From Cryptomeria japonica (taxonomy: Eukaryota; Streptophyta; Pinopsida; Cupressales; Cupressaceae), in the NCBI RefSeq assembly GCF_030272615.1, contig NW_026728916.1, forward strand, positions 124,001-188,000: a DNA stretch of 64,000 nucleotides, in the 5' to 3' direction. The translations under genes were made by a program, and so were the position numbers. Below the pieces are notes generated by a model, which was given only the letters and a program-made list of their open reading frames with translations, was not told the DNA's origin and did not search any database. Of the stretch, positions 48,065 to 60,861 are shown in pieces (position 1 is the first letter of the stretch; the number at the start of each line of letters is the position of its first letter).

Positions 48065-50580
48065 TTGTGGATGACTGCTCCTCATATTTTGAGAAGAACA
48101 AGTCTTCATCAAAAAATTAAGTTGAAGAAGAGACAACCTAGTTCTAAGGCACTTGCGAGAAGGAATATATTTCTCTATATCAATCGCCAACTCTTTGCAT
48201 CACATCGTGCATTCTTGCATTACATGCGATTGTATATCCAAGGCAAAACAAATGAGTTTGATAAGGAACCTTTGAGAAGTAGAGCTTACATTCAAAAAGA
48301 AAAATTCAACCAACACCTAAATCGTGGGGGAAAGATCAACCCCACTTTGTTCCCATAGTTTTGTATCACTTATAATGAAGCTTGACCTGAACCACCAACA
48401 CCACCTAGAACTCCCATAGAAGACAAAGAATTTGTCATGGTAGAAATATATTAAATGCCCGTTGTCACCCAATCTCAGAGAAACAAACAAAAGGAATAAC
48501 AACTAGAATCAAGTATGGGTAGAAGATTATCTAATCTTTTTGATGAGCATGCCAATATGGGTGAAATAGAGAACATATAAGAATAAGAACTTCTCCAAGA
48601 GTGCCAAGGAAACACAGAATTCCAAAAACTCATGGAAAGACTTATTGAAGAAAATAAGGAAGAATGTCCACTCACACTAACAAGAAAATGAGTTAAACTT
48701 CCTCACGAATTTGATACTGAAAAACTAATAAATGTAGATGAGAGAATTTTAAGAACAAGGTCTAGAGATTATGCCTATTAAGACTAGCAAAGAGAAGAAG
48801 AAATATATGATCCTAAAAACATACATGAGCAAGACAACACCCATGAACACAACCATGCCCATAATCGGGACAATCTTAATGAAAGAGAGGAAATTCTCCC
48901 TCAAAGTACAAATGTGCCCATGATCTCTCTTACACAATAAATCCAAACACTGCAAAGACAAATGCAAGACATGCAACAAGGAACTACAGTACGATTCTCC
49001 TTGGATGAAATCTGTCCTTATCCTTTTGATAGGAGATTGAACATGGTAGCTTTCCCCTCAAATTCAAATATACCAAAGTATGACAAGTATGATGATAAAA
49101 GTGTACCCTGTGATCATGTTTGGGAATTTTGTACCATAAGCCTAGAGTTTTCTCATGATGACACTTAATGAGACTATTCCCAAGAAGTTTGGGAGGGAAA
49201 ACAATGGAGTGGTTATCTAAACTTACATCTTCCATCAGATCATTTGATGAGTCAGTAAACAAATTTATCACGCAATACTCCTATAACATTTAACATGCAA
49301 TCACCATGTTGGATGTGTGTAACACCAAACAAAAGAACAATGAAACATTCATGGTGTTTCTTCAGTGATGGAGACGAATGGTTTCGAGATATCCTCGAAA
49401 TGTACCTAAAAAGGAAAAGATGGAGATATTTATCGATAATATAAATAGTGAGATGAGTTATCAACTCAAACTCTAATGCATACCATCTTTTGCCAAGATA
49501 ATTGAAAACATAATCCGAGTGGAAGAAGCGTGCATCAAAAAAGGAAGATTGAAGTTCTTTAAGGAAGGAGTTAATTCATCAAACACTAATCCTTTTAACA
49601 ATCGAAACAACAACAAAACTCTAGAAAAATCTAGATTTTGGACAAGGAGAAAAAATGTTGTTAATGATGGGGTAGTTGATGCTAATAATGTGAAGTCCAA
49701 ACAACTAGTGTTATCTTTATCAGGTAACCCACCATCCAACAAAAATAAAAAAAGTGTCAATCAAGGCACTAACACTTATCCATAGAATACCAATCAAGGA
49801 ACTTCAACATCAAACACCAACAACAATAACCAAGGAAACAACAATAACCAAGGGAACAATGCTAACCAAGGCAACAACACTAACCAAGGGAATAATGCAA
49901 ACAAGAGAGGTAACACAAACACCTTCCTGTATCGATGCATCTACACACCATTAGGGAAAACCTTAGAATTGGCGATTCAAGAACTCTTGGCAAATAATAT
50001 TATCACATTGCCGACCATGAACAACTTTGAACCCCAAGTCAAACCACCTTGGTGGAATGACTCAAATTTTTGGTGATTTTATTAAAACAAAGGACATCAC
50101 ACAAATGATTGCATAAGGCTAAAGAACATCATTTAGGACATGATCAATAGAGGTGATTTGACAGTTGATGATCTCAAAACAAACAGTGACCATGATGCCT
50201 TTAAAAATCCTCTTCCAAATTACAAGGGAGGAGCTTCATCATCAAATGATACTAGAGGAGATCGTATAAATCACCTATACAATAACACCATCAACCACAT
50301 ATCGACAGATGGCAACCCAATAAATGTCACAAAAATCAAGGACAAACAAGAACATGTGTCGATCAATGTGAGAACCAAAGCACAAAAAAATGTCTTGAAA
50401 GGGAACACATCAACATCCACAACTATCTGCAAGACTCAATACAACCTAGTTGATCAACTACAGAGAACTCCCACTCAAATATCCATATTAGAGCTGTCAA
50501 AACTCTCCCCAAAACACAAAGAAATCTTAGAGAAAGCACTTGTTGAAATAAATGTTCCTAAATATCTAGACATTGATTGA
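48065..50580 (+). pseudogene. Tat-like gypsy gag
   Basis: The N-terminal part (48065-48358) reads ALARRNIFLYINRQLFASH and is followed by a charged region with stops. The capsid part reads DDKSVPCDHVWEFCTISLEF, MEWLSKLTSSIRSFDESVNK, then KMEIFIDNINSEMSYQLKL and IIENIIRVEEACIKKG. After a frame change near 49165 comes a low-complexity Asn/Gln/Gly tract (49790-49915, repeated NQGNN) and a zinc-knuckle-like NKGHHTNDCIRLKNI, the Tat-type GH(x)4C box. It ends near 50580 (EILEKALVEINVPKYLDID). Numerous stops. Confidence 0.75.
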
Positions 50581-50715
50581 TTCCAAGCCATGGTGGTACA
50601 TATGATAGGGCCTCATAACCTTAACTTTTCCCAACACGATGTTGTCTCCTTGAATAATCTGCATAACACTTTGCTCCATATTCAAGTCTTAGTCTATAAA
50701 CATTGAGTAAAAAGG

Positions 50716-50997
50716 GTGTTAATAGATGGAGGAGCTGGTCTCAATATCTGTACTTTAAACCTTATCTATTCATTGGGCTTATCTGACCAGTCTATTGATC
50801 CAAGAAATAAAATTACCATCAAGGCTTATGATGATGAAGAAAGGTCATCCAAAGGAATAGTGATACTACCTATTAAGGTAGGACCCATACAAAAGGACAC
50901 TATGTGCCAAGCCTTGGACATAGAATTAACATACAATATTCTATTGGGTCCTCCTTGTATACATGAAATAAAAGTAGTGCCTTCAACATATCATTAG
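50716..50997 (+). pseudogene. Tat-like aspartic protease
   Basis: Reads MLIDGGAGLNICTLNLIYSL, with DGGA standing for the catalytic D(T/S)G, then IKAYDDEERSSKG, IPIKVGP-like and YNILLGPPCIHE. This order is diagnostic of Tat/Athila-group Ty3 proteases. The 94-codon segment is open throughout. The residue after the catalytic Asp is Gly rather than Ser or Thr, common in this group. Confidence 0.85.
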
Positions 50998-50999
50998 TG

Positions 51000-52478
51000 T
51001 ATCAAGTTTATGTACAATGGATAAGAATTTTCCATATCAGCATATAATAACCCTTTTAGGCATTGCAATGCTATGTGGGCAACTCAAGAAAGTATGGTTC
51101 CACACAATAGGGAAGCCCAAGCTTCCTCAGTACCCAATCATCATCAAGAAGAATTCAAGTCTTTATCCATAGACTTAAAACAAAAGATGAAAATAAAAGA
51201 TCAAGGCATGGGGGAGTACTCTTTTGAACCCTTATGTCTATCAAAATTACCCACATTGCCAAAATCTTATGGACAACCTTCTACATCAACACATCAGGCA
51301 ATATAGCTCATCACCAAGTTTCATGGTAAATTTATTCAATTGGGCACATTGGCCAATGAATCAGAAGAGAAAGACATCCTTAGTTGGCTATACAAGGATG
51401 AAGAAGTTAGAGCTACTACCATAGAGGTGGCCATGCCAATATAACAATATAGAAAAGGATTTTGGATCATGGAACAAATGGGATACAATTTGCAAGAGAC
51501 AAAATAGGACTAGGATATGGACAACATGTACCACCTAGGCAAAAGAAAAATAAATATTAGAAACCTCAATGGAAAGCAAAGAAGAAATATAATGAAAACT
51601 TATGGAAAGAGGCACTACACCAAGTAACAGAAATGACAAAGAAACAACAAGAACATCAAGAAAAAGAGAAATGACAAGAGGAACTGGCTATTCAAAGAGA
51701 AGAATCCTCTTATAACAAAGTGCATCATGTGCGAGAACTTGATCAAACCAAGGTAGAGCCACCACCTGAAGAAATTTTTACTCACTGAAGAGAAATAGTG
51801 TATGAACAAATGCAAATAATACAAGTGGATTCCAATTCCAAATCAAAATAAACTACAACACTGGTATCAATTTTCAGAGATATTTTCACACAATACAACA
51901 TACCTTGTAGAAGCAGCGAGATACTCTATGATAGTAATTTTGAAACTGATTCTAATGAATATGAATGGGGTAGTTGTTCAGATATTACTGAAGACATTGA
52001 TGTAGATAACATCCACTCATACACACACCTTTCTTAGGAGGGACAAGGCACATAATCTCAACCACTTGAATTCGAACCATGACTTATCTACGAGGCTAGT
52101 GAGAATGAGTAGCAACAATATGAAGAAGGTTACATCAAAGATAATACCACCGAAGACCTTGACAATATCATAAACCTAACCAGTCTCCAGAATAAATATA
52201 ACAAGGCTTATATCATGAGATTTACCCTGATCAATCTCAACCCACAAAAGAACTCCTTACCACTCATATATTCTGACCTCATAGACTGGGAAGAACCTAA
52301 ACACCATGATATATGAATTTTCCCACATGATGAATCCATTTTCTAATATCTATGTTTAGTCAACTTAGAAACATTCTCTACCAGCAAACAAAATAATGAT
52401 ATTTGCAATTAGGGGAGTGTCAAGTAACTCAGTTGCAAAAATGAAAGAAACAAAGGATCTAATGGTGAAAACCAGTCA
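51000..52478 (+). pseudogene. linker between protease and RT, decayed
   Basis: A G-patch-like box is visible at about 51455-51500 (GFWIMEQMGYNLQE), as found between protease and RT in Tat elements. The remainder holds acidic and polar segments with stops and at least one frame change. No other domain recognised. Confidence 0.5.
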
Positions 52479-53938
52479 ATGATAGTATTAGATCACACAA
52501 AAGTAAAAATAAAGGATGCTTCTGAGGGTGAAAACCTTTTTGAGGCACCTAAAGATGGGAGAGTTGACACTCTTCCTAAACATTATCAAGAAATGTCACC
52601 CATATTGATTGAGACAAATCAATCAATAAAAATCGGTACTGAAGCAGCAGTCAAAACCATACACCTAGCAGAGTCACTGACAGATGAGGAACAACTAGAT
52701 TTAATCAAATTATTCAAGGAAAAGAAAATCAGTTTTGCTTGGTCATATGATGATATGCCTGGAATATATCCAAACCTAATCATGCATCATTTATCCATCG
52801 CACCAGGAGCTAAGCCAGTGAAACATAAATTAAGAAAAATGAATCTGCATGTAGCATTATTGGTCAATGCATAACTAAAGAAGTTATTAGATGTCATATT
52901 TATCCAACCTATAGACTATGTTGAATGGATCTCAAACATTGTACCAGTTTCAAATCCTGACGAAAGCATCAGAATATGCATAGATTTTAGAGATGTCAAT
53001 AAAGCATGTCCGAAGGATGACTTTCCTTTGCCAAGCATCGACATAATTGTGGATCTAACAGCAAGCCACATGATGTTATCATTAATGGATGGTTTCTTTG
53101 GCTATAATCAAAACAAGAAAGCTCTAGAGGATCAAGATAAAACTGTATTTACCTATCCATGGGGAGCATATTGCTGGAATGTCATGCCTTTTGACCTCAA
53201 AAAAGCTGGGGCAACTTATTAAAGACCCATGGTGATAATCTTCCATGATATGATGCATAGCTTGATGGAGGACAATGTGGATGATTTACTGGCTAAATCA
53301 TTCACCCGAGCAGAACATCTAGGCATAATAGATTGAATCTTTCAAAGATTGGAATAGTTCAAGGTCAGACTAAACCCTAAGAAGCGTGTCTTCGGGGTCA
53401 CATCAGGAAAATTATTAGGATACATTGTGTCAGCCAAGGGCATTGAAGTAGATCTAGGGAAGGTACATGCCATCATGGAGATTCCACCCCTAAGGAACAT
53501 TAGCCAACTCAAATCTCTACAAGGATGGTTGTAGTCTATCAGGCGATTCATAGCTCAACAAGTGGATAAATGTCTACCATTCAATAATCTTCTATAGAAG
53601 AATATACCTTTTAGATTGGAAGACGCGTGTGTGGAGTCATTTCACTACCTCAAGAAATATCTGATGAATTGGCCAGTTTTGGTACCACCAATAGATGGCA
53701 AGCCACTCATTCTCTACATATCAATAACTAAAGTATCATTGGGGGCATCACTAGCACAAGAAGATCCAAAATTCAAGGAACAAGCTATATATTACATCAG
53801 CTGAACATTAAACAAATATGAGCTAAATTATACATTAATTGAGAAGGCTTTCTTGGTAGTAGTATTTGCCTGTCAAAAGTTCGGTCACTACATGCTAGCC
53901 CATACGATCAAGATGGTAGTGAAAATTGATAGTTTCAT
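52479..53938 (+). pseudogene. Tat-like reverse transcriptase and partial RNase H
   Basis: Reads SFAWSYDDMPGIYPNLIMHH, IRICIDFRDVNKACPKDDFP, SLMDGFFGYNQNK, WNVMPFDLKKAGATY, then a catalytic box NVDDLLAKS (Tyr replaced by Asn; both Asp kept) and LNPKKRVFGVTSGKLLGYIV. RNase H begins PLILYISITKVSLGASLAQE and stops at about 53938 after HTIKMVVKID. Integrase and the 3' LTR are absent. Stops after LVNA, at GATY, and at ISLQGWL fit loss of Gln or Gln-like codons. Confidence 0.9.
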
Positions 53939-54714
53939 GCATCAAAATTGTCATCTTCAAAGTATCAATCATTCATATCACAACATTTTAGTTTTATTTA
54001 GCTTTTATGCATATCTTTTCTTAGCTTAATTAACCCATATAGCATCATCTTAGCTTTCAATTTGGAACTCATCTAAATCTTAATCATCTAGTTTTGCATT
54101 TCATCTTAATCATCTAGTTTTGCATTTCATCTTCATCATCTCATATTATCATTCACTAAGATCTTAGATTCATTCATTAAATATTGCAAAGGGTTACCCC
54201 CATACATCTTCCAGAGCCTAAAGTGTAGATCATTTCAACTATTTGGTTAAATCCTATTTGTTGGTCACTTGGGCAAAATTTTATGGATTAATATTGGCTA
54301 TCTTATTGGAAATTCTAGATAATTAGTTGGAAACACCAACACTACTGATTCCTTGTTGGATCAATCAGGGGCTCTCTCAAGTAATCGACTTATTCATTCA
54401 CTGCTCTTAAATTTTTGTTCCCCAAACTATGATATCCCTCTCCTAGGTTTGGTTGTTCGCAAAAATAAAAAGGTTCATTCTATACCTTCTCATAGATCTC
54501 ACATTGTTCCTCTATTCTTTCTTCTTGGCCCCATTTTAGATCTCTATTTGTAGTTATATTTTAATTGTGTGGCCTTGTTGAAAGTGTTACCTATGTATAA
54601 ACCTACTATTTTCTGTTTAGGTTTGATGAATGTCATCTAATGTACAAAAATTTGGGGCCCTTCCCCACTTACTTTAATAAAAATCATTGGATATTTTTCT
54701 TATCAAATTTCTTT
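53939..54714. other. junk DNA with a 26-bp tandem duplication
   Basis: The unit AATCATCTAGTTTTGCATTT plus CATCTT is duplicated at about 54083-54145. The region right of the truncated RNase H does not match family A LTRs. Nothing coding recognised. Confidence 0.45.
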
Positions 54715-55420
54715 CTAACTCTTCCTCTTGGACCACTTCTTCTTGTTTTTCCTCTTGAAGAACTCTAATTTTTCCTTTGCCTTGATCTTGATTGTTTTGG
54801 AGCTAGTGTTGACATCTTCCTTCTTTGAAATATGTAACTGAGAGAAAAAATATTTATCATTATCTTCTCTAGATGAATCTCTCAAACCTTTGTAATGTGA
54901 AATAAGATATCTCACAAGGTTATGATACTAAATGATAGACAAATCTTTCCTCTCTTAAGTGATGATGATGCAATTGTTCCACCTTATTGTTAGAGACATC
55001 AACACATTTTTTATCATAACTTATTTTTTTAATAATTTCTCCTAGAGAGGCCATTTTATTAACGAAATCGTTTCACCTTACATAACAATCTCTCACATTT
55101 TAGCTTCCTACATTTTTAAATTTTTTAAATTCTATTTTCAAGGTTTGTAGCTTGACAACCTTGATCTAGTCACTAACTTCACAACATTATTTTATATTCT
55201 TTCAATAATTCTTAGATATTTCCTTTATATTCTTTCAAGTAGTCTTAGCTATATATGCATCTAAAATTGATGGAAATAAACTCTTATCCAAAGCTATTAG
55301 AATGTGTAATAAATCTTGTACATTAGTATTCTTTGCCTTAATCATTTTATAATTGGTTATAAGTTATTCCAATCAACTGGCAAAAAATGTCATCATTATT
55401 TTAGTGTAAAAAATGTCATC
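54715..55420 (-). pseudogene. copia gag fragment
   Basis: The minus strand reads LDAYIAKTT, VVKLQTLKIEFKKFKNVGS, VRDCYVR and NDFVNKMASLGEIIKK, the UBN2 gag domain of copia elements, with many stops. A lysine-rich end (54715-54915) follows. No pol is attached on this strand. Confidence 0.6.
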
Positions 55421-56527
55421 ATTTTAATGCACCAATAATCATAATCACTTCTGTTGAATTTTGAGATTGATAAATAATTAGGTTTTGACATGATGAATTT
55501 TTAATAAAATCACCTAGTTTGCTGACAAATGAAGACTTTTAAATACAATCCTAGATAATGATGGTAGATTTATACTTAGAAAATAAAAAAAGACAAATTT
55601 TTTAATAGAGATATTTACAAAAAGGAAATATTAATTTTCTTTGCATACATCAATTAAACAAGAAAAATAGAGCCGCATCCAAATGTCATTAAATACATTA
55701 TTTTTCATGACAAATTAATCAACTGAGTTTACAAAATAATAGGAAATGATGCCAAAAATAGAAAAAAATACTAAAAACTAAATTTTATTACAGTATATAC
55801 AACAAAGCACACTAGAGAGTTTTATGGAAACAAGCTAAACTATAAAACAATTCAGAAACTGTATAATGAAATTGTATGACACTCAATGCTATTGGAAGTA
55901 TTAGTTTCCAACACATTCTTTGTAAAGTTCTTCTCTCATATCTCCTTTGTACTCCTTTTTATATTATTGTTGTTCACAGGAATCAAATTTTTTATCACTA
56001 ACTATTCACTATATCCTTCTTTTACACCTTTTCCTATATTCATTCAATATGAATCCTTCTATCAAATAATGCACACTTATTTTATATCATCTTCTTTCCT
56101 ATCTAAAACAAATGGTAATGTCAATAATTTCTCTCCAATTCTTTTCAAAAAATAAGCCTTCATTGAAGTCAAAGTTTGCTAGATATGAATCATTGATGAG
56201 GCATGCAAGACTAGTTTCTAGAATTCATTGAAATCACTTATACTCAAACTATTATATGATATAATATTTATAAAACTCATGGGAAATTCATGAAAACCCA
56301 TGATGAAATTGACTAAATGATTATAAAATAAAATATTCCTAGTTTCCTAGAGTAGTCAAACCTAAAACATAGTGAGGTTGTGTTGTTAGGGCACAAATAG
56401 TTTTTTTTTTAAATGAAGTATATATGAGTGTTTGTATCATAAAATTATGAGCAATCAATTTTTGACGTGTGTACCATTATTATTTTTCATGTAATGAGAT
56501 TATATAAATCACTAACTTTATGGATTT
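55421..56527. other. no feature recognised
   Basis: AT-rich. A 89-codon open frame at 55886-56155 is hydrophobic with no recognisable motif and is probably chance. Confidence 0.4.
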
Positions 56528-56530
56528 CTA

Positions 56531-56660
56531 TAGGTCTCTTTTGATGATGTTAGGTCTCATGGGATTATCATAGGTCTCCTAAGATTTTCATAAGTATCTT
56601 AAGTTTTTAATAGGCCTCTTGTGTCTATCATAGGTATCCTAGAGCTATCATATTCCTCTT
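56531..56660 (+). repeat. 20-bp minisatellite, seven units
   Basis: The block TAGGTCTC(T/C)T, with substitutions, starts at 56531, 56551, 56571, 56591, 56611, 56631 and 56651: an exact 20-bp period. The second half of each unit is variable but often ends TATCA. The sequence is unrelated to the TAGYRCAT arrays. Confidence 0.85.
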
Positions 56661-58245
56661 ATTCAAAGAATTAAAATTATTATATAAGAAAGGAATGGTA
56701 TATGGATTGCCACCAATGGAGACACTTAAGACAACATGTGAGAGTTTCATATTGGAAAAGCAACATAGAAACAAATTTCCAGTTGTGGAGTCTTATCAAG
56801 AAAAATATCCACTTGAGATAGTGCATTTAGATCTTTGTGGACCAATGCAAACACCATACATAAGTGGAAGAATTTATTTATTGACATTTATTGATCATTT
56901 GAGTAGGAAAGCATGGGTTAATTTTTTGAAATATAAATAAAATTTATTTTCTATTTTTAAAGAGTTCAATGCAAAATATGAAAAATAAAGTGGTTACTAT
57001 ATCAAAACATTTAGAATTGATTGAGGTGGTGAATATATCTCAAGTGACTTTTAGAATTTTTGGAAAGAAATTGGCATAAGAAAACAATTTACAATAAGGT
57101 ACACTAAAAAAAATGGAATAGCTAAGAGAAAGAATATGAGAATTATGGAAATGACACGAAGTATGATAAAAGAAAAACATCTACCAAATGAGTATTGGGA
57201 TGAAGCAGTTGTATGTTTAGTATACATATTAAATAGATGTCCAACAAAAGTAGTGTTAAATAAAACACCAAAAGAAGCTTTGAGAAAAAGGAACCATAAT
57301 ATAGAACATTTGAGAGCTTTTGGGTGTTTGTCATACTTACTGATGCCTCAAGATTTTAGAAAGAAACTAGATGATAGAGGAGAGAAGTGCATATTTGTGG
57401 GATACAATGAAAAAACCAAGGCATATAAGATATACAATCCTATAAAAAAGAAGCTGATAATAAGCCATGATGTTGAGTTTGTTGCTATAATTGAAGAAGA
57501 AGCATGTGATGGAAGCATAGATTAAAAAACTATAATTGCAGCTAGTGTTCCACAAGAGAATGAAGAGAATTAAACTCAAGTTGTCAATCCTAGTGAAAAA
57601 ACAAATGTTCCTACAACACCTACAAGGGAACCTACCATTCTGAATCTTACTACTCCAGCAAGTAATAATAGTATTGAGTCTTCTAATCCAACACCTACAT
57701 CACTAAGATCAAGGTCTATAATCACTTCAAAGAAGACATTAAGTCTAAGGGAGATATATGATGAAATACAAGAGGGTGAAAATGATGATTTATGCTCTAA
57801 TTTTGTATTCTTAATACAAGATGATCCAATTTATGTGGAATATGTCATTCAAGATGACAAATGGATTACAACCATGAATGAAGAAATTCAGTCAATAGAA
57901 AAGAATCAAACTTGGGATCTAGTAGAGCTTCCTAAAGGCAAGGATGTGATTGAATTTAAATGGGTTGACAAGAAAAAGTATAATGCTAATGGAAAAGTAC
58001 AAAAGCACAAGGTAGGAGTAGTAGCTAAAGGCTTCAAACAATAGCCAAGCATAGAATACAATGAAACTTTTACACCCATGGAAAATATCATATTCCATTA
58101 GAATGGTCTTATCTATAAAAGCTCAAAATAATTGGAAGGTTTATGAAATGGATATTAAATCAACATTATTGAATTGCATTTTTGAAAGAAGAAGTGTATA
58201 TAAATCAGCCACCCGATTATGAAGTTTTGGGAGGTTTAATTATCA
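56655..58245 (+). pseudogene. copia integrase and RT fragment
   Basis: Begins in GAG-pre-integrase (LKLLYKKGMVYGLPP, then CESFILEKQHRN). The integrase core has HLDLCGPM (first Asp kept), RID*GGEY (second Asp kept; the stop fits CGA to TGA) and NGIAKRKN, where the catalytic Glu is Lys. The integrase C-terminus is open (57136-57525: YWDEAV, CIFVGYNEKTKAYKIYNP). A Ser/Thr-rich linker leads into the RT start (WITTMNEEIQSIEKNQTWDL, GVVAKGFKQ), which breaks off at about 58245 after ISHPIMKFWE. It lacks gag, protease, most of RT, RNase H and both LTRs. Confidence 0.85.
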
Positions 58246-58254
58246 TATAAATTT

Positions 58255-60829
58255 TGAGAAAAATTTTGGCCCCCAACTGAATTTCTCTGAGTGTCAAAAT
58301 GAGTAATAGTTTCATTATTACTAAAGCCACTCACTATGGTTTCTCAAAATTCAGTACTCTGTGACCCCTGCAAACAATTCTTTCCATGAGAAGAATTGAC
58401 AATCTTTGTATTTCCTGACAGATGTTCTAAGGACTATTCCATATTGAGCTAAGATCGATGCGTATCTAAAAGAATGAGATCCCCATTTTGTGGCTCTTGA
58501 ATATGAAGACGTGATGGGTTGTTCTCACACATTTCCCTTGTTCCCATAGATTGATCTTTAATGACATATGGAGAACTCCGGCTTTGAGAGGTGATAGGAT
58601 CCCCCTGGGCATTGTGTTGGAGACCGTAAGGATTAATCAACACATTTTTATCCCCAAATGCATTAGTTTGTATTGCCTCAATGTTGTCATGTCAAGAGGC
58701 ATGACCAAAGGAAAATTCATTTGCAGAAAATAGTGTTCATTGAATAGTACATCCTAACTTTGAATTATCTTTCTTTCAAGAGGATCCCATAAGGGAAAGT
58801 CATATTGGTCCTCACCATAACCAAGAAAGATGCAACATCTTGATTTGGAATCAAGTTTGGAACTCTTCTCCTTAGGAATGACAACAAATTCTTCACAGCC
58901 AAAAATTCAAAGATAATGATAAGTAATTCTCTTATCCAACCAAGTCTTTTTGGGAATGTCAAAATTCAAATGAGATGAGGGCACTCAGTTGATCAAATAT
59001 ACTATTTTGTTGCATGCTTCTTCCCAAAACTTCTTATCCAATCTAGCAATCGAGAGCATGCAATGATCTCTCTCAAGAATTGTATGATTGAGCCTTTCAA
59101 TTGCACCGTTCTCTTAAGGAGTAAAGGGAACAACCTTAATCTGATGAATACTATTGTTGGCACAAAAACTATCGAATTCCATGGAGCATAATTTCCCTCC
59201 ATTGTCTATTTGCAAGAACTTAATTTTGTGTCCACTTTGATTTTTAGCAAAAGCTTTGAATAACATAAATTTAGAAAACACTTCTGATTTTCTTGACAAC
59301 ATGTAAATCCAAAATTTTCTTGTGAAATCATCAAGGAAGGTGACAAAGTAGTTATCACCTCCAATGGAGGTTACCTCTATGGGTCCAAAGACATCAGAAT
59401 GAACCAGCTCCAAGGGCATTCTCTTCTTCTCATGACCAGTCCTTAAGAAGTTGACCCGCTTCTACTTGCCATAAAGGTAATGTTGGCAAAAATCCAACTC
59501 AATTGATTTTAGACCCAGTAATTGCTCTCTCTTAAGCATGATTGAGAGCCCCCTTTTTCTCATGTGACTAATTTTTTGGTGCTAAAGCTTGGTACTTCTA
59601 TCTTCAATAGTCATAGTAGCTCCCACTTGATCATGATTATAAAAAACATATAGAATACCAACTTTATTTCCCTTTGCTATCAAAAAAGCCCCTTTAGTTA
59701 CTTTCCAAGAATCAACAATAAAGAATACATGGCAACCTTTGTCATAAAGTTGACTAATGGAAATTAACTTCCTCTTGAGTTTAGGAACATGGTGAACATC
59801 CTTCAAGAGCCATTTGCTTCCATTTTCCAGCTACAACCAAACATTACCTTTCCAAATAAATTCACATTCTTTATTGTCACCTAAATACACTCTTCCAAAC
59901 TACCCTTCTTCATAATTAGTGAAGGTTTCCATGCAAGAAGTGGCCTGAAAGGAAGCTTCGGAATCAAGTATCCATGAAATTGATGTGGTCTTAGTTGTGG
60001 AAAGAACTAAAACACCATTACGTCTATCATAAGCTATATTAGCTTCGTTGTCTCACACTTTTTCTTGTGCTTTCTTGTAAGACCAATAATTCCTTTCTGT
60101 ATGGCTAGCCTTACCACAAAACCAACACTCACCATTCCGACCTCTTGATTTTGATCTTTTCGTAGATTTGGATCTTTTCCTTCTATTATACTTGCCTCTT
60201 TCTTGATGCCTTTTAGTACTTACTACCATCAAAGCTTCTTCGGATGAAGGCTCTTGATTATTTCTTCTCATATCTTTGCTAAGAAGAGTACTTGCAACAT
60301 CATGGAACTTCAATTTGCTTTGGGCTACCACTAAAGTGCTGAAAGCCATTACAATGCCTTCCTAGCTATTGGGTAGTGAACATAATAGCAAAATTGCCTT
60401 GATTTCATCATCGAAACTGATGCCAACTAAGATTAATTGATTCACTAAGGTGTTGAATTCATTCAAATGGTTTGACACAATTCCACCTTCCTTCATTTTC
60501 AGATTATAAAGCTTTTTCATAATATATACCATATTAGATGTCGAAGCCATCTCATACAGGGAAGAAATTTTGTCCCACAATTATTTCGATGTTTTTTGTG
60601 ATGAAACATTGAACAACACATTGCTAGACAATGAAAGGAAGATTTTCACACTTGCCTTCTTATCCATTTTTTGCCAATCTTCATCAAATAAAGTGCCTTG
60701 TCCTTTTGCCTTTTCTTCCAATGCTAATGCGAGATCCTGCTTAATCAACAGTGACTCCATCTGTACCTTCCAAAGGATGAAGTTCTGACCTGCGAATTTC
60801 TCAATTTTCCACTTGTCCTCCTCTTCCAT
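58255..60829 (-). pseudogene. copia gag-protease-integrase fragment
   Basis: The ATG at 60829 begins MEEEDKWKIEKFAGQNFILW, a UBN2 gag. The zinc knuckle reads CWFCGKASHTERNY, with the last Cys changed to Tyr. Protease reads LDSEASF, with the Gly of DSG changed to Glu. GAG-pre-integrase follows (KLKRKLISISQLYDKG; the CQHY pair has lost a Cys). Integrase has HSDVFGPIEV, QIDNGGKL (DNGGE with Glu to Lys) and NGAIERLN (catalytic Glu kept). The C-terminal part (CCIFLGYGEDQYDFPLWDP) and linker run to about 58255, where the frame meets the convergent fragment 56655-58245. RT and RNase H are missing. Stops such as GK*KRV fit CAG to TAG. Confidence 0.88.
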
Positions 60830-60861
60830 AATTCTAGAACTTTCAATCTGAATTTCCAACC

